Of a stretch of DNA of 64,000 nt, positions 12,181 to 23,200 are shown in pieces. The stretch is from Isoetes taiwanensis (Eukaryota; Streptophyta; Lycopodiopsida; Isoetales; Isoetaceae), in NCBI GenBank assembly GCA_021234155.1, contig JAJEKV010000028.1, positions 981,998-1,045,997 of the forward strand. The letters are read 5' to 3'. The notes below the pieces were generated by a model. The model ran no database searches. It was not told the origin of the DNA and worked only from the letters and a program-made list of their open reading frames with translations. The position numbers and the translations under genes are program-made. Position 1 is the stretch's first letter. Each line of letters starts with the position of its first letter.

Positions 12181-14112
12181 CTGATTATCTACCCAGATGC
12201 TCATATTCTCCTTTACTCATGTCAAATGAGATCTACTTAGGAGCCATCTCAAAAGTCATGTTCTTTACCATTTTAGAGTAATTAATCCTTATATTTCATA
12301 ATATTTTAGTTATATTAAAATCATTCAAACCAATGTATTCCTTTACTATTACAATTCTTGTGACTATTTTGAGCAAACTGTGGCAGTCTTCACTGGTTCC
12401 ATCCACATGCAAGGCAACTGAGCCCCATCTCAATGGTTTATTCCTTAATTAACTCCTTAGATTATCAATAAAATATAGAACCAAAGCAAAGAGATAATTC
12501 AACTAAATAAATATAAACAACAAAATCAAAATCGTGACCGGTTAATTCCAAAATTTGTAGCATCCAACAAAGAAGATTCGAGACATGCCAAATCCATTGA
12601 TTTAAGCTCAATTGATCCTTCCCAAGCAATTTTGGACCTTTTTGACTGAGAATTAGCCCTTTCGGAGATGATTCCACTCATTGGATTAGCTTTTGTAGCT
12701 TCATAAGTCTCCAACAAAATCATAATTTATCATATTCACGTGCAAGAATCATGCACAGACTAATCACGACAGCTCAAAGCACCTCACCTGATCAATAGCA
12801 AAACCTCACCTGAGAATTCCTGCATGCTAGACCTCAAGACCCCTTGCAATTGCTTGCGCGAAGATCAACTTTTGCTCCATCAATCAAACTGCATAAGAGA
12901 ATACATAATGCAGTCAAATCTGATCCAGCATTACTATTTATATCATAACTCTCTCATACGAACGAATTTTGGCCTCATCAGATCTAATCTGGAAAGCTTA
13001 CTCAAAAATATTTCCAGCAAAAGAAAAATAATCTAAAAAGGATCTCTAATCGCCGACTTATGATGCTCCAAGTTTAACTCCAAAACTACCCAGAATTGCT
13101 CCTGCTTTCATGTTATACAAAAGCTCTTGCAAAAATTCTTTTCCAAGATAAAACCCTTTCTTATGTATTCTCTATTCTCCATGCATGCCATACATGTGTA
13201 TATCATACATAAGTACGTATACCGACCCGTCAAGGGGCCAGGTCTATTACAGTCTCCCATTCTAAAATTTAACCCATGTCCTCGTGGGTCGATCATAGAT
13301 TTGGTGAAGTATTCGTCCAGTCAATTAGAATCGATATGCAATATCAACTTATTCACTAATTCTTACCTCAACATCATCAAGAGTTGCTCTAGTTGCTTAA
13401 ATGGAGATTCTCCCTCGACATACTTCCATGGTAACCACAAAGCCTTTAATTACTACTCCTCCTCTTAAGGATAGCATTTTCAGATATCTCTGAAAGAAAA
13501 ACCATTAGTATCATAGTTCCATAACCTCAATCTCTGATTTGTTATGTCAACTCCCAAAGATCTAACATTGCTCTGATACCAACTGTAACATTCCTATCTG
13601 ACATGCCCTTAACTAACTGGGCAAAACCATCTAAACGTTAATAAGTAATTGCTTCTACCCATTTATGCCAGTGTCTAGGGAACGCGACTACCCATTCTAC
13701 CCATTCTACTCGAGTAGAGGGTCCGTTACACTTTTAGATTTGCTTGCAAAACCTACAATGCACTGCCGGAAGATCTGTATCAAGAGTTAAGCTGATTTTA
13801 GACAAGCAAACAAAATTGATCATGAATCAAGCAATGAAATGAATTATTCATTGGATGCCAATGATGAGGAGATTATATGCACACCATCTAAGAAACTACA
13901 AGTGAAGGGGTAATCTCATACAAGATCTATAACAAGTCCATGAAAAGGTACGTCTTGTTCTTGTTGAAATATTTTTTTATTGTGATTTGTATCTGTAATT
14001 TCTAGAACTACTATGGATAATCGCAGACAAGAATACTGAATGCATGCTGCTCATGGGTATTTCCTTGATAACTAAAACATGTACATATAGTTACTGAGTT
14101 AACGAAATCATT
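12181..14112. other. Intergenic DNA, no gene recognised
   Basis: AT-rich sequence with short frames only; the longest is 113 codons at 13,127-13,468 (+), composed of low-information Ser, Tyr and Ile-rich sequence. The text around 13,560-13,590 contains TGATACCAACTGTAAC, which resembles the start of an antisense gypsy primer-binding-site/LTR junction, but I could not trace an LTR. Confidence 0.4.
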
Positions 14113-14117
14113 ATGAT

Positions 14118-14166
14118 CGGGATTAAAAATCCTCGCCCTTTTTGGGTTTTCGAGGAAAAACCCTGA
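14118..14166 (-). repeat. Copia-like LTR hairpin, copy 1
   Basis: A near-palindrome (core GGGTTTTCGAGGAAAAACCC) recurs at 39,381-39,427. Read on the minus strand, the order GGGTTTTTCCTCG...GAGGATTTTTAATCCC resembles the R-region hairpin of plant copia LTRs. I infer a copia LTR remnant; the flanks of the two copies do not match well. Confidence 0.45.
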
Positions 14167-14424
14167 CAATAATAGGATCACTAACCTATGCTAGAGATAA
14201 AAATCATAATAAACTCTATACCTCATGTTGACTAGCCTTGTTGGGTGAAAAAAATACATTATAGAAATGAGGTCACCAAAGACGTAGTTTAAATTGCCTT
14301 CTTTATTGATCTTCATCATGAGCCTAGAATCCAACGCTCTTCATTCAAGATGTCCAGTTATAGAAATCCGTTCACCAACTATTTCCCTGCATACACAAGA
14401 AAAGTGCACCAAAAGCCACTAAGG

Positions 14425-14553
14425 TCTATCCAGGCACGAGGGCCTCCAACTAGGTACGAGGGCCTCCATCCAGGCACGAGAGCCTCCATCCAGGTACGGG
14501 GGCCTCAACCAGGCCACGTGGACCTCCAACCAAGCACTAGGACCTCCAACTAG
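14425..14553. repeat. 21-22-bp minisatellite
   Basis: About six imperfect copies of a unit like CCTCCATCCAGGCACGAGGG occur head to tail. The array stays open on the + strand (14,350-14,553), but the translation is low-complexity and is not convincing as a protein. Confidence 0.85.
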
Positions 14554-14706
14554 ATGTCAGTTACAAATATATCAAGAATCATATCATAAAATATCTGCAA
14601 AAACCTAAGTTCTCTCCCTTTTAGAATTCATGAGATGTCATTTTTTGCTCCAAAAGGAAACATCTTGAAGGCAGTTAGAGCTAAGTGGCAATTGCTCTAA
14701 ATCTTT

Positions 14707-14905
14707 TCAAGCTAGCACACTCTGGATCATAAGCACACAGTGATCATACACCACAGTCAAACCTATATTTGGCTCCCCAAAAAACTGTTTGAATTGCATT
14801 TTGTTCTTGCGAAACTGCACAAGATACCTTCCTTCCACATAGTCAAGTGCTTGGACTACTTCTGAAATTGTTGAATCACACAGTCGTCTGAATGAATTCA
14901 CCTTC
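14707..14905 (-). CDS. Possible last exon of an unrecognised gene
   Basis: The minus frame reads from a possible splice acceptor (GCATGCATGCAG, about 14,906-14,917) through FRRLCDSTISEVVQALDY and EGRYLVQFRKNKMQFKQ, then a TGA at 14,707. Composition is protein-like (balanced, with amphipathic stretches) and unlike neighbouring random frames. I do not recognise it. No upstream exon can be joined with confidence between here and the deacetylase start, which is on the opposite strand. It may be an exon of a small gene, or a gene fragment carried by a transposon. Confidence 0.3.
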
Positions 14906-15289
14906 TGCATGCATGCGAGGTCTGTTCCCACGCCACTGTCATTGTTAACTGCCACTCGAAACAGAAATCCCACATTAATGACAACTTTCAAGTTGGCCTT
15001 AGCTCCATCTCGGTCTCAGCATTCGATTCATTACTCTCCCAAAATCTACACCGTTCACAGGGAATATATCGAGCATATTCGTTCTCCACCACATCCATCC
15101 CTGGGGTTTGCCCTTCACTTCATGCTAAAAAACGAGCTTCAAATAAATACATGTAATTGTCTTTCCAGATTAGGGATTAGGGATTATATGGATGGGATTA
15201 TGGATGCCACTTTCATTTAGGGTTCAAGGCCGCCAATTTCCTGCAGTAGCCTCCAAAGATTTGCTTAACATCAGTGGCGAATATACCCA

Positions 15290-15299
15290 TCTATATAAG
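15290..15299 (+). promoter_or_regulatory. Candidate TATA box of the histone deacetylase gene
   Basis: TCTATATAAG lies about 85-90 bases upstream of the deacetylase ATG. This would put transcription start near 15,325 and leave a 5' leader of about 55-60 nucleotides. Position and sequence fit a plant TATA element; no transcript evidence is available. Confidence 0.5.
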
Positions 15300-15381
15300 A
15301 CTTGTGAGGGAGCAGGTTCCTAACGTTGGCCTTTCTTTCGAGAGTAGTTCTTAGTCCACATAACAACACAAGTCTTAAGGC

Positions 15382-18300
15382 ATGGATGGGAGTGGTAATT
15401 CCTTAACAGCCGGACCTGAAGGATTGAAGCGCAGAGTGACATACTTTTATGATCCTGATGTGGGTAACTACTATTATGGACAGGGTCATCCTATGAAGCC
15501 TCATCGGATTCGCATGACACATTCTCTGCTTGTACACTATGGGATTCATCAGAAGATGGAAATAGTTCGTCCTTACTTAGCTCGTGATAGTGATATATGC
15601 AATTTCCATTCTGAAGATTATGTTGAATTTTTGAAAAACATAACACCAGAGACCCAACATGAGCATGGCAGAGCCCTGAAAAGATTTAATGTGGGAGATG
15701 ATTGTCCAGTTTTTGATGGGCTGTTTCCGTTTTGCCAAATATCTGCTGGTGGGTCTATTGGAAGCGCAGTCAAGCTTAATCTGGGGCATGCTGATATTGC
15801 TATCAATTGGGCTGGTGGACTACATCATGCAAAAAAGTGCGAGGCATCCGGGTTTTGCTACGTCAATGACATCGTGCTCGGAATTTTGGAACTTTTAAAG
15901 TACCACGAGGTATGAGTCCTTGGGTTCCAGCCCAAGGAAAATAGGTTTTTTAGTTTTAATTTCTTTATGCTATGCTCCTATGCTCCAGCCAATTTCAACT
16001 TAGATGGTTGCAATCTTTTAAATGATGTCTCTGTATTTATATGCGTTTAACTTCAAATGCCACGGAAACAATTTCTTTTAACACTCTAAATTTTTACTGA
16101 GTTATTCATGTAGAGTTACAACGTTTTCAATGTCTAGTAGACATAAAATGTAGAAGGGTATATGCCTGCAATGCATAGGATAAATAGAAACAAGGCATGC
16201 ATGGGATCTAAGACTCTGTTTTGACTCTTGCCACTTTTATCTATTTGCTATGAAGCATAAAAAATTTCACCCATACGTGACAGATCTTGTCTATTGTTAC
16301 AGCGTGTCCTTTATGTCGACATTGATATACATCATGGTGATGGTGTAGAAGAAGCCTTCTACACAACAGATCGAATCATGACAGTTTCTTTTCATAAGTT
16401 TGGAGATTATTTTCCAGGGACAGGAGATCTTCGAGATGTTGGTTATGGGAAAGGGAAATATTACTCTCTTAATGTGCCATTACATGATGGCATAGATGAT
16501 AATAGCTACCAGCTACTGTTCAAGCCCATAATATCCAAGGTGATGGAACTGTTCCAACCAGGTGCTGTAGTCCTACAATGTGGTGCAGATTCTCTTTCTG
16601 GTGATCGGTTGGGCTGCTTTAACCTATCTGTAAAAGGACATGGGGAGTGTGTGCGATTTATGCGTTCTTTTAATGTTCCTCTACTTATATTGGGTGGTGG
16701 GGGCTATACGATACGTAACGTTGCAAGATGTTGGTGCTATGAGGTTTGCAATTTTTGTCTCTCGATATTTTAGCACATGATTGTCTGAATCCTGAAGTTG
16801 ACATTATATTGAACAGACAGGTGTGGCTGTTGGTGTTGAACTAGATGATAATATGCCGTACAATGAGTACTTTGAATATTTTGGGCCAGAGTATAGGCTA
16901 CATGTAACTCCAAGTAACATGGAAAATCAGAACTCTAAGCAGTATCTCGACACAATAAGGTGAGGAAATCTGAGTTAAATTTTTTCCTCCGAGCTGCATT
17001 TTTGGTAGCCTAGAAATAAGATGAACACTTTGAGCTCCCAAACCATGATGCTGGCGAAAACAAACTTTCTGAACCTGTTTGCAAAATATCTATGACATTA
17101 TTCATGACACTTGTTTGTGTAGATAAAGGCATTTCAACTTCTTGTTAGTTTGTAATTTCATTATAGTGCTGTTTTAAGGAGCAGCGGCATGAAAATAAAC
17201 TCTGTTACTTATGTTATCTGGCTTCTTATTAAGCTAGGGAACGTTTGCTCGACAACTTATCAAAAATGCAGCATGTTCCTAGTGTCCAGTTTCACGAGAG
17301 GCCTCCAGATACTGAACTTGCAGATGAGATGGTTTGTATCTCTCTTTTTGCCGTAGGTCCTTCCTTCGCTTTACAATGCAATGTTCTTGCAGGATGAAGA
17401 GAACCTTGATGCCCGTGGGAAGCCACGTATATGGGATGGTGAATTAACCGATTCTGACTCAGAAGATTTGGAATTTAGACATCAGAATCAAGGCAGGAGT
17501 CTCAATGACTCTACTCTTTCCAGGTGTCTGTCTATCTTTTGATGTTATAGTCATTTTAAACGTTCTGCTCTAGCTTTGATTTTGAATGCTGCCTGTGCAA
17601 ATTGCATGGAAGTGATGATAGGATTCCAGTGGCGAGATTGATATACATCACATCGATGGTTGAAGGAATTGATTTTTCTTTGTGTTGAGGTCTTCACCAC
17701 AAAGGCCCTTTGTAATTTTAGATTTACATTTTGCACTGCCCTTTTTAATTTCACTTGATCAACAACCAGTCGTTCATGCTATAGAAGACATCTGAGCTGA
17801 AAAGTAAGAGGTAATACTATCTTGAGAGTCTATGAGACCTGTCATGAGCAGGCTCATGACAAGACCAAGTATAAATATGCACTTGAGCCTGTAGGGAGAT
17901 CATGAGTCTCCTGCTGCTTTTGGTCAAGGGTTACATCTGCCTTCTTTCTCTGTATGGGTCCCTTAGTTAATATCTAAAAAGATAACTTGTTGCAAGAGAA
18001 TTCCAAGGGCACACAACTAAGTAGCAATGGGAAGGCCTGAATGCTGAAGATGGTGGTCTCGATTCACAGGTTCAGTCTATCTATTCTATTGAATCATTTT
18101 TACCATTCCTGGATCTGATCGCAGATTGCCCCATTATGAGTCTGGGTATGGTGTTATGAATAAGATATAGTGTGTGGCTGCAAGTGCTAATTGCCTGGCT
18201 TTTGTTGAATTAGCCATTGTTGGTGGCATGATACCTTGTCCCAACCAGGATCAAAAGCCACTGGAAATTATCTTGCATCTTTTTCATGACAAGACCAAGT

Positions 18301-19605
18301 ATAAATATGCACTTGAGCCTGTAGGGAGATCATGAGTCTCCTGCTGCTTTTGGTCAAGGGTTACATCTGCCTTCTTTCTCTGTATGGGTCCCTTAGTTAA
18401 TATCTAAAAAGATAACTTGTTGCAAGAGAATCCCAAGGGCACACAACTAAGTAGCAATGGGAAGGCCTGAATGCTGAAGATGGTGGTCTCGATTCACAGG
18501 TTCAGTCTATCTATTCTATTGAATCATTTTTACCATTCCTGGATCTGATCGCAGATTGCCCCATTATGAGTCTGGGTATGGTGTTATGAATAAGATATAG
18601 TGTGTGGCTGCAAGTGCTAATTGCCTGGCTTTTGTTGAATTAGCCATTGTTGGTGGCATGATACCTTGTCCCAACCAGGATCAAAAGCCACTGGAAATTA
18701 TCTTGCATCTTTTTCATGACAAGACCAAGTATAAATATGCACTTGAGCCTGTAGGGAGATCATGAGTCTCCTGCTGCTTTTGGTCAAGGGTTACATCTGC
18801 CTTCTTTCTCTGTATGGGTCCCTTAGTTAATATCTAAAAAGATAACTTGTTGCAAGAGAATCCCAAGGGCACACAACTAAGTAGCAATGGGAAGGCCTGA
18901 ATGCTGAAGATGGTGGTCTCGATTCACAGGTTCAGTCTATCTATTCTATTGAATCATTTTTACCATTCCTGGATCTGATCGCAGATTGCCCCATTATGAG
19001 TCTGGGTATGGTGTTATGAATAAGATATAGTGTGTGGCTGCAAGTGCTAATTGCCTGGCTTTTGTTGAATTAGCCATTGTTGGTGGCATGATACCTTGTC
19101 CCAACCAGGGTCAAAAGCCACTGGAAATTATCTTGCATCTTTTTGAAAGTATGGTGCCATTTAGATATGACATTTTCTTGGATATAGAATTTATAAAGAA
19201 GAATGATCTTTTGCAAAAATGGTCAAAGCAGCCAAACTGCACTTATCGTCATTGCATCCTATGTATCTCGTAAATTTAGGCATTTCATCAAGGTACTGCT
19301 TTTTATGGATTTCATTTGCTTAATTTGTACGGGATTGTTCATTAGTATCTGTTTGTGTTTCTTTATTATTTCAAAAACAGGAGACATCCATCCCCAACAG
19401 TAGCAGAAAACAGCTCGAAACGTCTGAAGCAAGAAGACGTTACAGACAATACGACTCTGAAAGTATGTTGCCCCATGTGACTTTGTATTGATGTTTGGGC
19501 AGCCATGTGAGCTTATGTACATCTATCTCATTGCAGAATGAGGACAATGACAGCGATACTAGCAAGAATACAAAAGAGACCGTGAAATTTGAGGTCCAGG
19601 TGTAG
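15382..19605 (+). CDS. Class I (RPD3-type) histone deacetylase, HDA6/HDA19 group
   Basis: Seven exons join in phase: 15382-15909, 16303-16743, 16817-16959, 17238-17331, 17393-17523, 19381-19462 and 19537-19605, giving 495 residues. All introns are GT-AG. The protein removes acetyl groups from histone tails in nuclear corepressor complexes. Landmarks: start [14 protein letters not shown] as in plant HDA19; [13 protein letters not shown] near residue 30; active-site His pair 148-149 in [16 protein letters not shown]; zinc ligands Asp184 and His186 in [14 protein letters not shown] and Asp272 in [11 protein letters not shown]; transition-state Tyr311 in [14 protein letters not shown]. All expected catalytic residues are present. 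The tail has KPRIWDGE and an acidic Ser/Asp stretch, closer to HDA6 (KPRIW.G...SDSDD), then a Lys/Glu-rich end. Length fits the family (about 470-500). I leave the HDA6-versus-HDA19 choice open. Confidence 0.95.
17855..19144 (+). repeat. 430-bp tandem triplication inside deacetylase intron 6
   Basis: Three head-to-tail units start at 17,855, 18,285 and 18,715 (CATGACAAGACCAAGTATAA), exactly 430 bases apart. They are nearly identical: the first has ATTCCAAGGG where the others have ATCCCAAGGG, and the last has CCAGGGTC for CCAGGATC. The array lengthens intron 6 to 1857 bases without touching splice sites. The unit end and flank (19,034-19,273) keep an open frame of 79 codons that I do not recognise. 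Confidence 0.95.
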
Positions 19606-20261
19606 AATATTGTCGAGATCCTAGGTGCTTCGCTTCTGAAATTCAAAGGTTGCAAAATATGATGCCCTCTCTGATTTTTGGCATTGCTCTCTTCGGGAGC
19701 CCACCTCAATGTTTTATTTAAATGAATAGTTCAGTCTAATCTTAACTTTAAAGCTGCTCATAATATATCTTGAGAGATAACATCAAAAGGTGAATGTGCT
19801 AGAAGTTCTTTATGCAAAGCTGATTTTCTTGTATTTGACTTTGTGCTAATTTGTGTTGTATCAGTTTCAAATACACCAATACCATTGAAATGTCTTAGTA
19901 TTGTTTTCAACTTCTGTTGTGGCCAAAGCATCAAATTTACAACCAAATAAGAGAATAATAATGGACACTATTGTTGAATGCCACCATGGGCAATTGAAAA
20001 AATTGGTGATTACCCGCATATCCAACAAACAAAACATTGATTGTTCACAAGTCCCTAACCAATATACTCTTTGACCTGTTAAAAAAAAAATGCATTAAGG
20101 CATTGAAGCATTTCAAAATCAGTGTGCTTGAGTTGACGATTCTCACCTTCGGGATGCTGAAGACTGCATGCGTGGAAGTCAACCAACCCTGAGATTTAAT
20201 CTTTGACTTGACAGTCGCATAAATAACCCATCAATCTAAGTTTCTGATATCCAAGTCTTGA
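19606..20261. other. Convergent intergenic region between deacetylase and NUP155
   Basis: These 656 bases hold the 3' untranslated regions of two genes transcribed toward each other. An A10 tract occurs near 20,080. No independent gene is visible. Overlapping transcripts here are possible given the short spacing. Confidence 0.6.
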
Positions 20262-23200
20262 TTATTCTCTCCCAATAAGCATTTCTTCCAATTCCCTGAA
20301 GCCACGAGCAACAGTCTCCACTTGTGATGGCGGTAATGCAAGCCTCTTGACTTCGGTCACATACCTGCATATATATAAGACATGTTATACCGTACAAAGG
20401 CTGCAAAAAAGCTAATTAATTTTTATGAACCTGTTGATGATCATGTTGAGCTTGTCACGAATCCCTTGGCTTATACCAACGGCTGCCTCACAGGTGGAGA
20501 ATCCTCCAAGCATCATTGAGCTTGCACCCATCTTCTCTGCAAGTGCCACTTGTGTCCACTCATGCATCACAGTGAGCAAAGAACGAAGCATCCGTAGACG
20601 TAGCACTGGAGAAGGTAGAACAGAACCACTAGATAGCAGTTGGTCATACGTGCGTTGCACTAGCTCTGGAGCATTCAAGCATGCATATAAGAGAGCTCTT
20701 GCAATGTCATCATCCCCTATAACTTCCACACCTGCTGAAACCCGCTCCTGAAAATCCGAAAGGAACTTAAATTCCTGAATATAAACAGAACAATAATTAA
20801 AAGGATAAGACTTGCCTGAGCTGCTTTCTCAAGATGAAGACATATAGAATCAAGAGGCATGCTGCCTCCATCTCCGGGATAGAGGAGTGGACCAACTCTT
20901 TTAACAACTGTGCATGCTTCAGCTACACCACCCATGCTTATAGCCTGGTCCAATAACCTTGCCCATGTTTCTCGCATGACAGTGTTATCAGAATCTCCTG
21001 TGTAGTGTGAAAAATGAAGGATCTCCAAGCATACCTATACATAGACACCATCACAAATTGAGTTAATCTTGTTTATGGACATCTTTATGATAATTTTAAC
21101 TGCACTATGTCACACCTCCCAAAGTTCAAATCGCACTGCATATTCATTATAAAGTTGAGTTATACTCTTGAGCTCATGAGCTAACTCATCTGCCTTCTCT
21201 TTAGCAGCAGCGGCACGAGGCTCATCAATTGCATGTGCAGGTGCCGTACTGGATGATGGCATTGCCAAATTAACAGTTTCTGCCTTATCAACAATGCGTC
21301 TCAATGCATCATATATTTTAATTTGGAAACGTAAAACTGCAAGTTTTCCTTCAAGGAGCTCTAGCAAACCGCCTTCTACAATTTCAGATGGAGAACCAAA
21401 TGTTTCGATACCATGACTTATGCTCCGTGCTTGAAGAACTGCATTACTAAGGTAATCAAACCTGAAAATTTAAAAATGACAACCACTTAGCTTCACAATA
21501 TGCGAATCAGCTTCTTTCAGTCAATCAGCTAATAGTTCATACCGTTGTTCAAGTGTGAGTTGTTGAGCACCTTCAACTTGCCGCCTTTCAGCAAGACGTA
21601 AAAGCACATGTGCTGCTAATGCATGTTGTCTTTTATGAACATAATACCGTGACAACAATTCCAAATACTTTGCCTGCTCCATGGATATCGGCTGCAAGAC
21701 ATGTGTCATGGATGGTGCAGATGGTACTGGACTTCTGGAACCCGCCTAAAGTTTGTGAACAGGGAAAGGTTAAACAGTGAGAAAATCACATCAACCAATT
21801 TATTTGATGTTCATTTACTCTAGGACTTTCACTTTGTGGATAATGTGTTACATATAAAAAAAACAGTTACCTTTCTTGATTGGAAATTTCCAGCACTCTG
21901 CAAGAACGGGACCAGATCTGGACCACCAAGTTCAAGTAGTTCCCGTTCCAAACCGAGCTCAATCATTGTTTGGTATACTTGTTCATGGAAAGCACGGTCA
22001 GGCCATCTCAGACTGAGTTGAACAATTTGCCTTACATAAACATCTCGAGCTGCTGCATCAATAATCTGACGTGCACCAGCAGGCCTTCCTGGAGACTTGA
22101 ACTCTGGTCGATGAGAGTTCTGTACAACTTGGGACATCAAGGATCTCAGAGCATTGGTCACAACTGCATAACACTGTTGTCGTACTGCAAGTGCCTCAAG
22201 ATGACGATTCTCATCAATGCGCTCATTAAATGCATCTTCGTTGGGGTCTAAGGCCTTAGCTTTACGCAGAGGCAGTTCAATTACTGCCTCATAAAACCTG
22301 TTCAGGATAATTACAATATATAAACATACTGAACTTCCCATTACCAACGAAAGGAAGCCCACAAACTTACCTTAAATCTTCAAACCGTTGGCACACACTA
22401 AGCAAATCAGCAGACTCTGGAACTTTCCCTAGCAAGCTTAGCGCCTCTCTTGCAAGCCTCTGCTGCTCCTCACTATCAGCTGCTGATGCCGCTCGTTCTA
22501 GACATTCAACGGCTTGATAAAATGTATAATCTGATTCATTATAGTAACTAGGACACCCTTCACGCAATTTAGCGCTGATATCATCAACAGTGCCCCTTCC
22601 ATCAGGCGATATATAGTACTGTACAAATACGCATAGGTTAACAAAGAGCTCTTAAAAACCTTGCAGAAATTAAGACTTGGTAAACGAAGCACTAGTATTA
22701 CTTCCATAAGTGCTGCAATGAGCCTAGTTGTAATTTGGTCACCATCTTCGGAACAAACAAGTTGGTGAAACGTGAGCTGCACAAGCTGGCGACGCATGGT
22801 GGCATCCAAACTCTGAGCTAGCCGGGTAAGATGATGTCGTGAAAGAAGCTGAAGTAGTAATAATGCCTCGCCAGATCTTCGAAGTAATCTTCGGATGCAT
22901 TCCATTCCCCGTACCTGTAACCTAGAAAGAATGTCAGAATGATGTATTTATAAATAAAAATAACAAAGTCAAACTGTTATATTCACCAAACAAAAGATAG
23001 GACCCATAACAGGACCTCACCTCCATAGCAATTAGTTCGGCTGGGTTGTAAGCTAGCCGCTGCCTCTTACTTGCATTTTCTGGAGTATCAAATAATGTTC
23101 GCTTAGGCATTGGACCATGAAGTCCTTCATGATCATATGGCTGGCGATCCCCATAAGCTGGAATGTCGCCAATTCCCATAACCCGACCATAGTGCCCTCT

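Noticed and set aside
14425-14553. CRISPR-like array
   Set aside because: The repeats are contiguous and degenerate, with no unique spacers, in a eukaryotic context. It is a minisatellite.
19034-19273. 79-codon + frame at the end of the intron triplication
   Set aside because: It is part of a spliced intron between in-phase exons, begins at a non-ATG codon and matches no family I know. It is kept only as a note under the repeat.
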